64,000 bases of DNA. Source: Azorinus chamasolen (Eukaryota; Mollusca; Bivalvia; Cardiida; Solecurtidae). Under the pieces are notes generated by a model, which was given only the letters and a program-made list of their open reading frames with translations, had not been told where the DNA came from and ran no database searches. Of this stretch, positions 1 to 11,820 are shown piece by piece. The stretch covers positions 52,791,674 to 52,855,673 of the forward strand of contig OY755237.1 in NCBI GenBank assembly GCA_963576725.1, given 5' to 3'. Position numbers and translations under genes: made by a program. Every line of letters begins with the position of its first letter. Positions within the stretch are counted from its first letter, which is position 1.

Positions 1-98
1 TCAGATACTGATTTACTCTGTGTTGTACATGGATCTTAACTGTTTGTATAATTATGTAATCATGGATTCACTGCTAGTGTGCAAAGGGGCATTCTCAC

Positions 99-197
99 CA
101 TTGATTGGCTGTGAGATCGGGACTGCCTTTTTAAGTCAGTGCTCAGGGAGGCCTTGCTCTTCCTTCTTGCTTGACGATGTTTCAGGGCATCTCGTAC
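99..197 (-). CDS. aGPCR exon 26: basic C-terminal tail (not the last exon)
   Basis: 99 nt, 33 codons, phase 0 both ends. Acceptor tctgcttccacag, donor gtgaga. Translation VRDALKHRQARRKSKASLST then DLKRQSRSHSQSM. 'V+.AL+.+' is the usual helix-8 sequence after TM7; the rest is Arg/Lys/Ser-rich with several basophilic kinase-type sites. No stop codon, so the tail continues beyond the left edge of the window. Confidence 0.9.
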
Positions 198-2667
198 CTG
201 TGGAAGCAGAAATATCGAAAATCACCATTAAACTACATGTATGTATCCATAGGTACACTAATTACTCTAATTAAGTATTCAGACAGACAAATAGAGGAAA
301 AGTAAAGATGAAACTTCTCCTAAAGGAGCAGCATGATCAGGGCCTTCCCTTTTTGGGACTACGGTACCGGTATACGTCAGTCTACTTCAAGGTTATGGAA
401 ATGGTACCAAACTCAGTGCTTCAGCTTTATCATCTGATGAAAAAGGGAGATAGAGTGGGAGATAGAGTGGGAGATAGAGTGTGAGACAGAGTGAGATAGA
501 GTGTGAGACAGAGAGTGAGACAGAGTGTGAGGTAGAGTGTGAGACAGAGAGTGAGATAGAGTGTGAGACAGTGAGATAGAGTGTGAGACAGAGTGAGAGA
601 TAGAGTGTGAGACAGAGTGTAAGACAGAGTGTGAGACAGAATGAGATAGAGTGTGAGACAGAGAGTGAGATAGAGTGTGAGACAGAGTGAGATAGAGTGT
701 GAGACAGAGAGTGAGATAGAGTGTGAGACAGAGTGTGAGACAGAGTGAGATAGAGTGTGAGACAGAGAGTGAGATAGAGTGTGAGACAGAGTGTGAGACT
801 GAGTGAGATAGAGTGTGAGACAGAGAGTGAGATAGAGTGAGATAGAGTGAGAGACAGAGTGAGATAGAGTGTGAGATAGAGTGTAAGACAGAGTGTGAGA
901 CAGAGTGTCTGAATATATAGGGTAATTATGGTACATGTATATATCTCTTTGGACACTAAGCTGCTGCAAAAAGTAGTTATTTGCTCCAATGCTTTAACCC
1001 TTTCCTCCATGAATATTAATGAAAGAAATAAAAACATCATGAATATTAATGAAAGAAATAATAACATCATGAATATGAATGAAAGAAATAAAAACATCAT
1101 GAATATTAATGAAAGAAATAATGTCATGAATATTAATTAGATTTTTTCTTTTAGTAGCACATGGACATAGGAATTTCTGGCAATGGCAGCAATTGTAGAC
1201 TCTTATATCACAAGCAAACAGAGCATATCCTGATTAGGAGCCATCTGATCTGGGTCTTCTCTGTTTACAAAGGCGTAGAAAGGCAAATATATGGGGTAAA
1301 GGATTAAGTTCATTGTTTCTCCATTTGTCTTTAAGAGAGCAGAGTGTCAAAGAGTTTGACACCTGATGAGATGCCTAGTCAGAGGCAAAGATAAATTAAC
1401 CCTTTCCCTGTTCAATATTTATTCCAAATTTCACTACCTACTGAACATTCATGGCCAAAATAGTTATGAAGAAATACAGGTGGAAACAGATCTTTCAAAT
1501 TCCATGAGTAAAGGGGCAGACCTTGATCAGATGGCTCCCATAGGAGTCGTCTAATCTTGGTCTACTCTAATCAACCCACTCTCTCATAGGCTATTTTAGC
1601 TCTTTGCATAAATCTAATGAAAAGGAGCATTTACTAGAGAAAAGGAAAAAATAGAATTGTGTAGAATTGAAACCATTGAGCTAAATAATTATCACAATGG
1701 TTTCAAAAAGTATTTTTTACAGAGCCGTCAAAAGGTGTCAATATGAGGGAATGGTCTAAGGTTATATGCCAGCAGAATACATCCAAACCATCCAAAGTGT
1801 CACAGACCTTATCAGGACACAATTATGTTCATTGTAAGTTCTGATAATACATTACTCATTATTAACCCTTTCCTCCATAAATATGCCTTCTTTCTATGCC
1901 TCTGTAAAAGTCACTTTTTGAAACCATTGTGATAAATAGAACATTTGCTCCTAAGGAGCAAATGCTCTATTTATCACAATGGTTTCAGAACTACACAATT
2001 CTAAAAATGTTCCTTTTCTCTAGTAAATGCTTCTTTTTGGTAGATTTATTCAAAAAGGTTGAATCTAAAAATAGCCTATGAGGGAATGGGTTAATGTGAT
2101 CAAACATATCTCATCTGGTCACAGATCAAGGACATAACCTTTTCCCTGTTGAATATACATGTAAGAAATACTGTCATCATTGATATCTATTGGCTGAAGT
2201 TTTACAATGGCATATGTACACAGGTATTATTTCTCATAAAACCTTCGGCTTTCGCATGTATCAAATAGCATATCATTCTGAGCGTATAACCCGTAGACAG
2301 CTAGAATGACTCAGACTTTACTTCAATAATGCCCCTCATCGTTCACTAAAGCTTGCAGGAGGGGTCATTTTTTGGTAAAGGTAGAAACTGTAAGTCAGAT
2401 CTATTATAATTTCATAAGCAAACAGAGCAGAACCACTGCTGATCCTTTAGGAGCCATATGATCTGGGTCTACTCTATTTGCAAAGGCGTGAAAAGGCTTT
2501 AGGAAAGGGTTGACACTGTTTTCGTAAAGATTCTTTTGGAGCAACGAAATATGGCACCTGCTCCAGTCATACTAGCCCGTACAACCTGTCAGACGTCCTA
2601 TGTAAATAACAGTACAAAGAGATGAAGAGATATATATGTAGAGATGAAGAGAGATATATGTACTTAC
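198..2667. repeat. Intron between exons 26 and 25: minisatellite plus TTAA MITEs
   Basis: 446-908 is a degenerate purine-rich array of GAGATAGAGTGTGAGACAGA-like units. 998-1303 is a family-C MITE flanked by TTAA (994-997 and 1304-1307) with a 30-bp tract (AATATTAATGAAAGAAATAA...) expanded about four times at its left end. 1399-1550 is a reversed family-B fragment. 1566-1763 is a decayed family-A copy. 1866-2090 is a good reversed family-A copy with TTAA on both sides. 2139-2515 holds B/C-like fragments. No coding signal seen. Confidence 0.8.
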
Positions 2668-2709
2668 GTGCTTATTGAATACACAGTGCATCAGGAAAAT
2701 AAACAGTCC
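2668..2709 (-). CDS. aGPCR exon 25: TM7 end and helix 8 start
   Basis: 42 nt, 14 codons (GLFIFLMHCVFNKH), phase 0 both ends. Acceptor attccattgcag, donor gtaagt. The family consensus G.FIF..HC...K is matched almost residue for residue, which makes this very short exon convincing. A 22-bp direct duplication in the intron runs up to the donor (about 2618-2662). Confidence 0.95.
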
Positions 2710-2862
2710 CTGCAATGGAATTACCCTAATTAGTATTCACATAAGTATTCAGATATACAACTGTAGGTAAACATTGCAGACTTAGACCAAACTGCTTCTG
2801 TACGGGTCGGTTGATAAGGGTCTATTCTATTTGCTATTTGATATAACTATATAAGTCTAATT

Positions 2863-4506
2863 CAACTCATTCCCTCATAGGCTATTTGAACAAATCTACC
2901 AAAAGGAGTTTACCAGTGAAAAGGAGAAGTTTAGAAATGAGTAAATTTGAAACCATTGTCATAAATATCAAATTCTCTATTTATCACAATTGTTACAAAA
3001 AAGTGAATTTTACAAAGGTGTCAATATGAGTGAATGGGTTAAAGTTAGCAGAATGGTGTCCTATTAACAGTCTAATCCTGAAAGTTTGAACCAGCTTAAT
3101 CTCCACTCTCTTGATAATTTGAACATATTTGGAAGTCTTCACAGAATTCCTATATAAACCTATGTGTTTGACTAGAGCTTACCAGTCTTCAAAGAATTCC
3201 TATATAAACCTATGTGTTTGACTAGAGTATATCAGTCTTCACATAATTCCTATATAAACCTATGTGTTTGACTAGAGTATACCAGTCTTCACAGCATTCC
3301 TATATAAACCTATGTGTTTGACTAGAGTATATCAGTCTTCACAGAATTCCTATATAAACCTAGGTGTTGGACTAGAGTATATCAGTCTTCACAGAATTCC
3401 TATATAAACCTAGGTGTTGGACAAGAGTATATCAGTCTTCACAGAATTCCTATATAAACCTATGTGTTGGACTAGAGTATAGCAGTCTTCGCAGAATTCC
3501 TATATAAACCTAGGTGTTGGACAAGAGTATATCAGTCTTCACAGAATTCCTATATAAACCTATGTGTTGGACTAGAGTATAGCAGTATTCGCAGAATTCC
3601 CATATAAACCTATGTGTTGGACTAGAGTATAGCAGTCTTCACAGAATTCCTATATAAACCTAGGTGTTGGACTAGAGTATATCAGTCTTCACAGAATTCC
3701 TATATAAACCTATGTGTTGGACTAGAGTATAGCAGTCTTCGCAGAATTCCCATATAAACCTAGGTGTTGGACTAGAGTATATCAGTCTTCACAGAATTCC
3801 TATATAAACCTATGTGTTGGACTAGAGTATAGCAGTCTTCACAGAATTCCTATATAAACCTATGTGTTTGACTAGAGTATATCAGAATCCTGATAATTGT
3901 AACTCTCCAACCCTACCTATGATCCCTGTACTATATAAACAATTATTTCACACCTGCTTATTTGAACCCAATCAGCCGTCAGTTGGGCTTCGATCCAATC
4001 ACTTTGAATAAATCTACCGAAAAGGAATATTAATTAACTAGAGAAAAGGAATATTTTAGAATTTTGAAGTTTGAAACCATTGTGATAAATAGAGCATTTG
4101 CTCCTATAGGAGCAAATGCTCTATTTATCACAATGGTTTCAAGAAGTGACTATTACAGAGGCGTAGAAAGGCGTATTTATGGAGGAAAGGGTTAAAGACA
4201 TTTAAAGCAGACAACAATGCTTGCTGACAAAAAATATTTGACATCAAAAGAGTTCAGAGTATTACAAGACAATGACAGAAATTCTGAAACTAGGCAATGA
4301 ATATTGTTTTTTAAACCCTTTTTTCTCATATAAACAAATTTTCATGCATTTGCAAACAGAGTAGAACCAGATCATATGGCTCCTATAGGATCCATCTGAT
4401 CAGGGTCTGCTCTGTTTGCTAGTAGAATTTAATAGAGCTGTTTCTTTACTTTAAAAAACAGCTACAATGTTCCACCTTCAATATTTCATTATAACTATTT
4501 TGTCTA
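2863..4506. repeat. MITE copies around the 50-bp array
   Basis: 2863-3051 is a degenerate family-A element. 3991-4194 is a 5'-truncated family-A element with an intact central hairpin. 4313-4506 is a family-B element cut off on its right and abutting the exon-24 donor: only about 15 bp separate the last recognisable MITE base from the splice site. Confidence 0.75.
3136..3886. repeat. 50-bp minisatellite, about 15 copies
   Basis: Tandem units beginning TCTTCACAGAATTCCTATAT and ending ...GACTAGAGTATAYCAG. Copies differ at a few sites: TTTGAC/TTGGAC, ACTAG/ACAAG, CACAG/CGCAG. Variant types recur in alternating order, suggesting a higher-order unit. Intronic. Confidence 0.95.
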
Positions 4507-4521
4507 AAATAACAAAATTAC

Positions 4522-4648
4522 CTGCAATGAATTGAATATGGCAAATATATATGAGAAGACTGGCATATCCCGGTTTACTGACACCACTCCAAATACCCAT
4601 GCAAGTCCCATAACTGGCAACAAAACACATATGCTTCTCACAACAGTT
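4522..4648 (-). CDS. aGPCR exon 24: TM6, loop 3 and TM7 start
   Basis: 127 nt, phase 0 at its end. Acceptor tttatttgtttcag, donor gtaatt. Translation TVVRSICVLLPVMGLAWVFG, then VVSVNRDMPVF and SYIFAIFNSLQ. The TM6 'LLP..GL.W.FG' and TM7 'F..IFNSLQ' signatures are diagnostic for adhesion receptors. This exon's acceptor side is the source of a minisatellite that fills the preceding intron (4649-7600). A truncated family-B MITE lies within about 15 bp of its donor. Confidence 0.97.
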
Positions 4649-7600
4649 CTGAAACAAATAAAACAACAACACATTAAAAGTGCCATAACAGGCACCAGAA
4701 CACATAGAGTTCTCTAACAAGTCCAGAAACAAATAACACAACAATTCATTTATAAGTTCTATTAACAAGAGGGCCATGAGGCCCTGAAGCACTAACCTGA
4801 GATAACCTCTGGGGCAGGGCCATTTTTGACCCAGAAGTCTTCATTTGTACAACCTTGGTAGAGAACCACAAGGCAAATCAGCAAGATTTTTAAAGGACTA
4901 TGCAAAACTGATAAATGCCAGGGTGGGGTCATTTTGGCCTGGAGATCATAATTTGAACAAGCTTGATAGAGGACAATTAAATAATGATATAAACCAATTA
5001 TCAAAGGTCTAGGCATTTTAGTTTCTGAGAAGAAGATGTTTAAAGAGCCTGGGGCAGGGCCATTTTCGACTAGGCCTAACAATTTCAGAGATTTTCCTAT
5101 AAAAAAACTGATACACCCTTAGGCAGGGCCATTTTTGACCCAGGGGTTATGATTTGAACAATCTTTGTAGAGAATCATTAGATGATGCTACATACCAAAT
5201 AACAAAGGTCTAGGCCTTACAGTTTCAGAGAAGAAGATTTCTAAAGATTTTCCTATGAAAAACTGATAAACCCCGCGGCAGGGCTATTTTTGGTCCGGGG
5301 TTCATAATTTGAACAAACTTTGTAGAAGACCATTAGATCATGTTACATACAAAACATCAAAAGTCTAGGCCCTACAGTCTCAGAGCAGAAGATATTTAAA
5401 GAATGTCCTATGAAAAACTGATAAGCCTTTAGGCAGGGCCATTTTTGGTCCCGGCATCATAATTTGAACAATCTTTGTAGAGGACCATTAGATCATGCTA
5501 CATACCAAATATCAAAGGTCTAAGCCTTACAGTTTCAGAGAAGAATATTTTTAAAGATTTTCCTATGAAAAACTGATAACCCCTTGGGCGGGGCCATTTT
5601 TTTGTCCGGAGGTCATAATTTGAACAATCTTTGTAGAGGACCATTAGATGATGCTACATGCCAAATTTTCAAAGGTCTAGGCCTTACAGTTTTGGAGAAG
5701 ATTTTTAAAGATTTTCTTATGAAAAACTGATAAATCCTTGGGCAGGGCCATTTTTGGTCCGGGGTCATAATTTGAACAATCTATGTAGAGGACCATTAGA
5801 TGATGCTGCATACCAAATATCAAAGGTCTAGGCCTTACAGTTTCAGAGAAGAAGATTTCTAAAGATTTTCCTATGAAAAACTGATAAGCCCTTGGGCGGG
5901 GCCATTTTTGGTCCGGGGTCATGTGAACAATTTAAATAATTTGTTCCACCTAGCCACTGATGCTTCTGACAAAATTTGGTTAAAATCGGGTTAGCGGTTT
6001 CAGCGGAGATGTCACTTGAAATTGTGGCCAGACGCCGGACGGATTATGGTCACAATAGCTCATCCTGAGAATTCGGCTCAGGTGAGCTAAAAACACCAGA
6101 ATACACATATGTCACATACCCATACCTATAAACACAAGTCCAGCAAAATTAATAAAACATTAATACATTTACATGTCCCATTACAGACACCAGAACACAT
6201 ACACTTCTTACACAAGTCCTGCAATAAATAAAATGCCACTACATCTACATGTCCCTTAACAGACACCAGAACACATACACTTCTTACACAAGTCCTGCAG
6301 TAAATAAAACACCACTACATCTATATGTCCCATTACAGACACAATACACATACACTTCTTACACAAGTCCTGCAATAAATAAAATGCCACTACATCTACA
6401 TGTCCCTTAACAGACACCAGAACACATACACTTCTTACACAAGTCCTGCAGTAAATAAAACACCACTACATCTACATGTCCCATTACAGACACAATACAC
6501 ATACACTTCTTACACAAGTCCTGCAATAAATAAAATGCCACTACATCTACATGTCCTATTACAGACACCAGAACACATATACTGCTAACACAAGTCCTGC
6601 AGATGATAAAACACCAACTCCCATAACAAACACCAGAACACATCAATGAAATGCACATCAGTTCTGACACAAGTCATGTATTAGGTAAAATACATTTACA
6701 AGTCCAAAAAGGTGATTACTATAGGGCACCAGACCAAGGTGTGGGGCCCTAATAACATTAAAAACACCAGAATACACATACCTCTAACACAAGTCCTGCA
6801 AATGGATACAATGTTAATACATCTACATGTCCCATAACAAATATACATTTCTCAACAAAGTCCTGCAGTAGATAAAACAGCTATACATTTAAAAATCTCA
6901 TAACAGACACTAGAACACATGCAGTTCTCACACAGGTCCTGCAATAGCATACACATTTATATATCTACAAGTCCCATAACACATATCAAACACATACACT
7001 TCTTACATACATCCTGCAATGAATTAAACACAAATACATTTATAAGTCATATACAGACAAAAGAACACATACACTTCTCACACAAGTCCTGCAGTAGATG
7101 AAACACCAATATATTTACAAGTCCCATAACGAACAAGAACAAATACAGTTCTCACACAGGTCCTACTGGAGATAAATACATTTACAAGTCCCATAACAAA
7201 TACAAGAATATATATAGTTCTCATACTACAAGTCTAGTAGTAGATAAAACACTAATACATTTAAATGCCCCATGAAAGGCAGAAGAACATATATATTTCT
7301 CACTCAAGTCCTGCAAAAGGTAAAACAAATCACCTACACATCTACATATCCCACGAACGCAACACAACACATATATTTCTCACAAACAACTGCAATAGAT
7401 AAAACAAACCACCTATAAATCTACATGTCCCATAACAGTAAAACACCTATAAATCTACATGTCCCATAACAGTAAAACACCTATAAATCTACATGTCCAT
7501 AAAAGACAACAGAACACAAATACTTCTCACACAAGTCCTGCAATAGTTAAACACCTACACATCTACATGTCCCATAACAGGAATAGCACTAAAATGATTC
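4649..7600 (-). repeat. Tandem array derived from the exon-24 acceptor junction, about 20 copies
   Basis: Units of about 75 bp, seen at 4649-4762 and again at 6093-7600, split by the inserted element at 4763-6092. On the minus strand each unit reads as a T-rich tract, then ..TTGCAG or similar, then sequence like GACTTGTGTAAGAAGTGTAT and ..CTGTTATGGGA. Exon 24 itself reads ttatttgtttcag|AACTGTTGTGAGAAGCATAT and ..CAGTTATGGGA. One unit (about 6590-6640) translates RTCVSSICVLVSVIG against RTVVRSICVLLPVMG in the exon. The array therefore looks like reiterated intron-end plus exon-start. Confidence 0.85.
4763..6092. mobile_element. Dispersed element with tandem core (155-bp units), inserted in the exon-24 array
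   Basis: Head AACAAGAGGGCCATGAGGCC..., core of about seven units of roughly 155 bp (recurrent GAACAATCTTTGTAGAGGAC and GGCAGGGCCATTTTTGG), tail with CGCCGGACGGA and ..GGCTCAGGTGAGCTAAAA. The same head and core recur at 39867-40800, and the head and tail recur with a different core at 38724-39857. No coding capacity; resembles non-autonomous tandem-core elements known in bivalves, but I cannot assign a superfamily. Confidence 0.75.
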
Positions 7601-7679
7601 TTGCAAAAATCAGAAAAGATTCCCAATTAGAAAGGTAAGAAATTTACATTCACATATTAATTGTAATTGCAGTGAAATA

Positions 7680-7978
7680 AAAAAAAGGGCCATAAATCTG
7701 GCAAAATGGTTGCAGCAAAAATTCATTGCTGCATGCACATCTCCATGTCAAGGTTGTTCAACTGTGAGAGTATAAAACAAAGCCTCTGGATAGTGTTGGA
7801 GGAGATGCACACACAATTATGTGTCTAACGACGGATAGACAGACTGACTGACAGACAGATAGATGGACAGACAGACCAATGAAAACACAGACGGACAAAC
7901 AGATGGATGGATAGACAGAAAGACAGGCTGATTTTGGTATACACCCCCCCCCTCACAACTCGTTGTGTGGAGGGTTAA
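7680..7978 (+). mobile_element. Dispersed repeat with GACAGAC-rich tail
   Basis: Runs from AAAAAAGGGCCATAAATCTG to a hairpin ending ..CCCCCCCTCACAACTCGTTG TGTGGAGGG. Contains many GACAGACAGA/GGATGGA steps. The CCCCC...CAACxxxGTTG...GGGGG stem near the end also closes the elements at 25115-26160, 28195-28570 and 31590-32530. Confidence 0.6.
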
Positions 7979-8010
7979 TTAAAAAGATAAATATATACCA
8001 TAAGACTCAC

Positions 8011-8096
8011 TGAATTTGCAATTTTGTTGATTTTGATTTGATTAAAGTCGTGGATGCCATCTTCTTAAAAACAATCAACACAACAATAAAATTCAC
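8011..8096 (-). CDS. aGPCR exon 23: TM5 end and intracellular loop 3
   Basis: 86 nt. Acceptor tgttctttttcag, donor gtgagt. Translation VNFIVVLIVFKKMASTTLIK then SKSTKLQI(Q). Hydrophobic TM5 end, then a basic Ser/Thr-rich loop 3, as expected for the G-protein-facing side. Confidence 0.95.
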
Positions 8097-9492
8097 CTGA
8101 AAAAGAACACATCATCTAGAATATTCAAAACTATTCATTTTATAATGTCAAACCTACTGATAAACTATCAAACCTACTGATTAACTATCGAAGAGATATG
8201 ATGAACTCATAATGTCTTTCAATATTTTGGACTTCCAGATATAGGTGAAGGTATTATTAAGTGCTTACTCCATCAATACCCCTTTTAATGCCTTTGCAAA
8301 CAGAGTAGACCCAGATCAGACAGCTCCTATAGGCGCTGTCTGATCATGGACTGCTCTTTTTGTTTCTGAAATGATATAGATCTGATTCTACAGCTTCTGC
8401 CATGGCCAAAATATCATGTCTTCATATACATATATAAATAGATACTCATGATGTCATTATGTCTCATATATTCATAAAGGAAAGAGTTAAGTATATATCC
8501 ACAGAGTAGTCCTAGATGAGACAGCTCCTGTTCAAGCCATCTGGTCAGGGTCGGATCTGTTCTCTTATGAACTTAATAAACATTAACCCTTTCCCTCATG
8601 TAAACGTGTTTTCACACATTTGCAAACAGAGTAGACCCAGATCAGAGGGCTCCTAGGAGCTGTCTGATCAGGGTCTGCTCTGTTTGCTAATAGAATTTGA
8701 TAGATCTGTTTCCTTGCTTTCTAAAATGTCTACAATGTTCCACCTTCCATATTTCTTTATAACTATTTTGTTAATGAATATTTGGAATAAACTTAAAACA
8801 GGGAAGATTGAACTATACAGTTTCTACTAATATCAAAACATCTTGTGTACATGTATATGCCATTATAAATATTCACTTTATTTATATTCATGAGATCATT
8901 ATTTCTTGCATATAATATGCAACAGGGAAAGACTTAAGGTTTTCCCTTCCACATAATTATTGTCATCTGTACAATTTGTCATCTTCTGGTATTTACATTG
9001 TTGAATTTCTCCTGATTTCTTTCAAAACAATAATCAATATAACAAAAAAAGACAAAAAAACAACAAAAAAACAAACAAAAAAAACCCAAAAAAACTAAGT
9101 ATGTATGTTTGCCATCTCTTAACATATTTTTTCTTAAATAGCCCACATGCTGATAAACAATCCTTTTGGATAATATGAAATAACTGCATTTTCCTCCTTT
9201 TCATTTTCTTTTCTATACCTCTTACAAATGGATTCCTAGACACTTAAATTCTGATTCCAAATTTCCCTCACATTTTTCTGACTTGTAAAAATTTAAATTT
9301 TCCCCGACTAAATTAAAAATTCCCCGACTTTTTCTCTGACTGTGGGAACCCTATTATATACCACTATAGGAGCTGTTTGATCAGATTCTGCTCTGTTTGC
9401 TTATGAATTATACAGTAGACCTGACTCTACAATTTCTATCAATACCAAGAAATCATGTACATAATTATGCCATTATAAAAAATCATGGTTAA
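8097..9492. repeat. Intron between exons 23 and 22: B and C MITEs
   Basis: 8264-8490 is a family-C element. 8587-8808 is a family-B element after TTAA at 8583-8586. 8816-8940 carries C-like pieces. 9042-9095 is an A-rich tract. 9360-9480 has another C fragment. Nothing coding seen. Confidence 0.65.
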
Positions 9493-9912
9493 CTCATTCC
9501 CTCATATTGATGCCTTTTGACGTCTCTGTAAAAGTCACTTCTGAAACCAAAGTGATGAATACTAGAGCATTTAGAGTTGTGTAGTTTTGAAACCATTGTG
9601 ATAAATAGTGCATCTGCTCTTATGGAGCAAATGCTCTATTTATCATAATACAGTAAAACCTCTCTATAACGACCACTAAATTACATCAAGTATTTTGTGT
9701 TAATGGCAGGTGGATGCTTAAAGCAAGGTGAAAGTAATACAGAATGCTCCTATAGGATCGTTCTGTATTACTTTCACCTTGCTTAAAGCAGCCACCTGCC
9801 CAAAATACCACATAATTAACACAAGTTCGTCATCATTATACAGAGGTTTTACTGTAGTTTCAAAAAGTGACTTTTACAGAGGTGTCAAAAGGCATAAATA
9901 TGAGTGAATGGG
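9493..9912. mobile_element. Family-A TTAA MITE split by a family-D MITE
   Basis: TTAA at 9489-9492 and 9913-9916 flank CTCATTCCCTCA...GAATGGG. The element's hairpin (GTGATAAATAGTGCATCTGC...) is interrupted near its right arm by the TA-flanked element at 9651-9854, so the A copy was there first. Confidence 0.85.
9651..9854. mobile_element. Family-D MITE, mariner-like, nested in family A
   Basis: Starts CAGTAAAACCTCTCTATAAC and ends ..CAGAGGTTTTACTG, flanked by TA at 9649-9650 and 9855-9856. The middle is a long hairpin (CAGGTGG...GCAAGGTGAAAGTAATACAG and its complement). The TA duplication and CAGTAAAACC ends fit a Tc1/mariner-derived MITE. No coding capacity. Confidence 0.85.
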
Positions 9913-9974
9913 TTAATATAAGGTAAGAGTAAAAGAACTAAAAAATGTAGAGCAGATGGTGAAGCCAAACTTAC

Positions 9975-10041
9975 GAAAATGACAAATAGCACCGGTCCAA
10001 TGAAAGTCCATATAAGGCCTGAATTTATATCCAACCAGCAG
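9975..10041 (-). CDS. aGPCR exon 22: extracellular loop 2 and TM5 start
   Basis: 67 nt. Acceptor tttttgttttcag, donor gtaagt. Translation CWLDINSGLIWTFIGPVLFV IF. The Cys-Trp pair in loop 2 (disulphide partner of TM3) and the 'LIW.FIGPV' TM5 signature are conserved. Confidence 0.96.
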
Positions 10042-11750
10042 CTGAAAACAAAAATATGTCAGAGTTTAACAAAGTGCAGTAGGACTCCTTTACAACCCCA
10101 ATTAACTTTAATATTAATGCATATTTCTGTACGAAATAATGACATCATGAATATTTTTTAGCTAATTTTTTATAATGGCATATCAACAAAGGATTTTTTT
10201 GCCAAGAATGAACTTGAACAAGAGCCGTGTGCAGCGCCAAAGCTTGTCTGATTTGGTGATAGTCCAGCTAGTTTTTTTTGAAACAATAAAGGGTCATAAC
10301 TCATAAAATTTGAAATCAAGAGTTATTGTTCTTATGTAGGGACCTTCCCCTCAATGAGATCAACTAACCTATGAAGTTTTATGTTGATACCTCTAATACT
10401 TTTCAAGTAATGAGCTACATTAAAGTTTTTGCACGCCAACGACAAGGACGACGACATCAACAACGACGACAACGATGACGACTATGACCCAGTGATCACA
10501 ATATCTCCACTTTTCTTCGAAACAGACGAGCTAAAAATCATATCCATAATTGCGTAAACAAACAGAGCAGACCATGAACAGGGGGCTCCTACAGTTGCCA
10601 TCAGATCTGGGTTAACTCTGTTTGCAATGGTGTTGAAAGCCATCTCTTACAAGTAGAATCTTAACCCATTCCCTCTTAGGCTATATTTAGACCAAACCTC
10701 TTTGAATAAATCTACCCAAAAGGAGCAGTAAGTAGAGAGAAGGAAATTTTTAGAATTTTGTAGTTTGAAACCATTGTGATAAATAGAGCATTTGCTCCTA
10801 TAGGAGTGGTTATTGATATAAGTGGTTATTGAACAGTGAAAGAGTTAATGAAGGATATAGAAAGCTCCCATGTTAACAAAACAAAATATTCTAAATGGTT
10901 GCTGTACTGAGAGCTCAGTGCCTGTACTGTTTGTCATGTTATTTTTTTCTTTAACCCTTTCCTTCATATAAACACGTTTTCACACATTTGCAAACAGAGG
11001 AGACCCAGATCAGACGGCTCCTATAGGAGCCGTCTGATCAGGGTCTTCTCTGTTTGCTAATGTAATTTGATTTATCTGTTTCTTTGCTTTCTAAAATGGT
11101 TACAATGTTCCACCATATTTCATTGTAACTGTTTTGGCCATGAATATTATGAGTATGTATTGGCCATGAGTATGTATTGAAATTTGAAATAAACATAGAA
11201 CAGGGAAGGGTTAAAACAAGAGCCCCGCATGCAGGTACCAAAGTTCACCTGTTTGAATATAGCCCTTGTGACAGTGAACAAGTGTGTGAAGTTTCACAAG
11301 ATTTGCATGAATAGTAAAGAAGTAATAGCAAAATCCCTAAATATTGAAGATAAGCTAGACCTGTTTGAATTTTGGAACAGACCATTTGAAAATTCAGCAA
11401 TGAAAGGGTTAAATAATTGCTATATTAGTTCTTTGCAGGCGAAATAAAACTTTACCCTTTACCTGATGAATATTCATATAAGACATCATGAATATTAATG
11501 TAGGAAATCATGACATCATGAATATTCATGTAAGAAATCATGGCATCATAAATATTCATGAAATAAATCATGATCATAATTAATAGCTGAACTTTTACAA
11601 TGAAAACAACATGTTTGATCATGACAGAAACCTGTAGAATCATATCTATACAATTCCATAAGCAAACAGAGCAGATCCTGATCATAACTGGCTCCTACTG
11701 GAGTCTGGTCCCAGTTTACTCTGTTAATTAATAATAACAAAACCACATAC
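10042..11750. repeat. Intron between exons 22 and 21: mixed MITEs and a short head/tail element
   Basis: 10212-10540 has the ACAAGAGCCGTG head and a GACGACGAC...GAGCTAAAAA tail with little core. 10662-10858 is an internally deleted family-A element. 10955-11210 is a complete family-B MITE with TTAA at 10951-10954 and 11211-11214. 11218-11440 is a second short ACAAGAGCC... repeat. 11452-11735 is a family-C element truncated close to the exon-21 donor. Confidence 0.7.
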
Positions 11751-11820
11751 AACTCAGAATTTCCATAACCATCTCCTTTTGTGATCCCAAGGGAAACTGC
11801 CACGATAAGAGCTGGTATTA
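11751..11820 (-). CDS. aGPCR exon 21: transmembrane helix 4
   Basis: 70 nt with 2-base overhangs at both ends. Acceptor tgttgtttcag, donor gtatgt. Translation (L)IPALIVAVSLGITKGDGYGN then SE(F). 'IPALIVAVSLGI' is the canonical end of TM4, followed by extracellular loop 2. A truncated family-C MITE reaches to within about 15-25 bp of the donor. Confidence 0.95.

Noticed and set aside
393..1127. Long Leu/Ser/His-rich open frames on the minus strand
   Set aside because: They translate a GAGATAGAGTGTGAGACAGA-type minisatellite and a MITE expansion; low complexity, not a gene.
3136..3886. CRISPR-like regularly repeated units
   Set aside because: Units are directly adjacent with no unique spacers, and the gene structure around them is eukaryotic.
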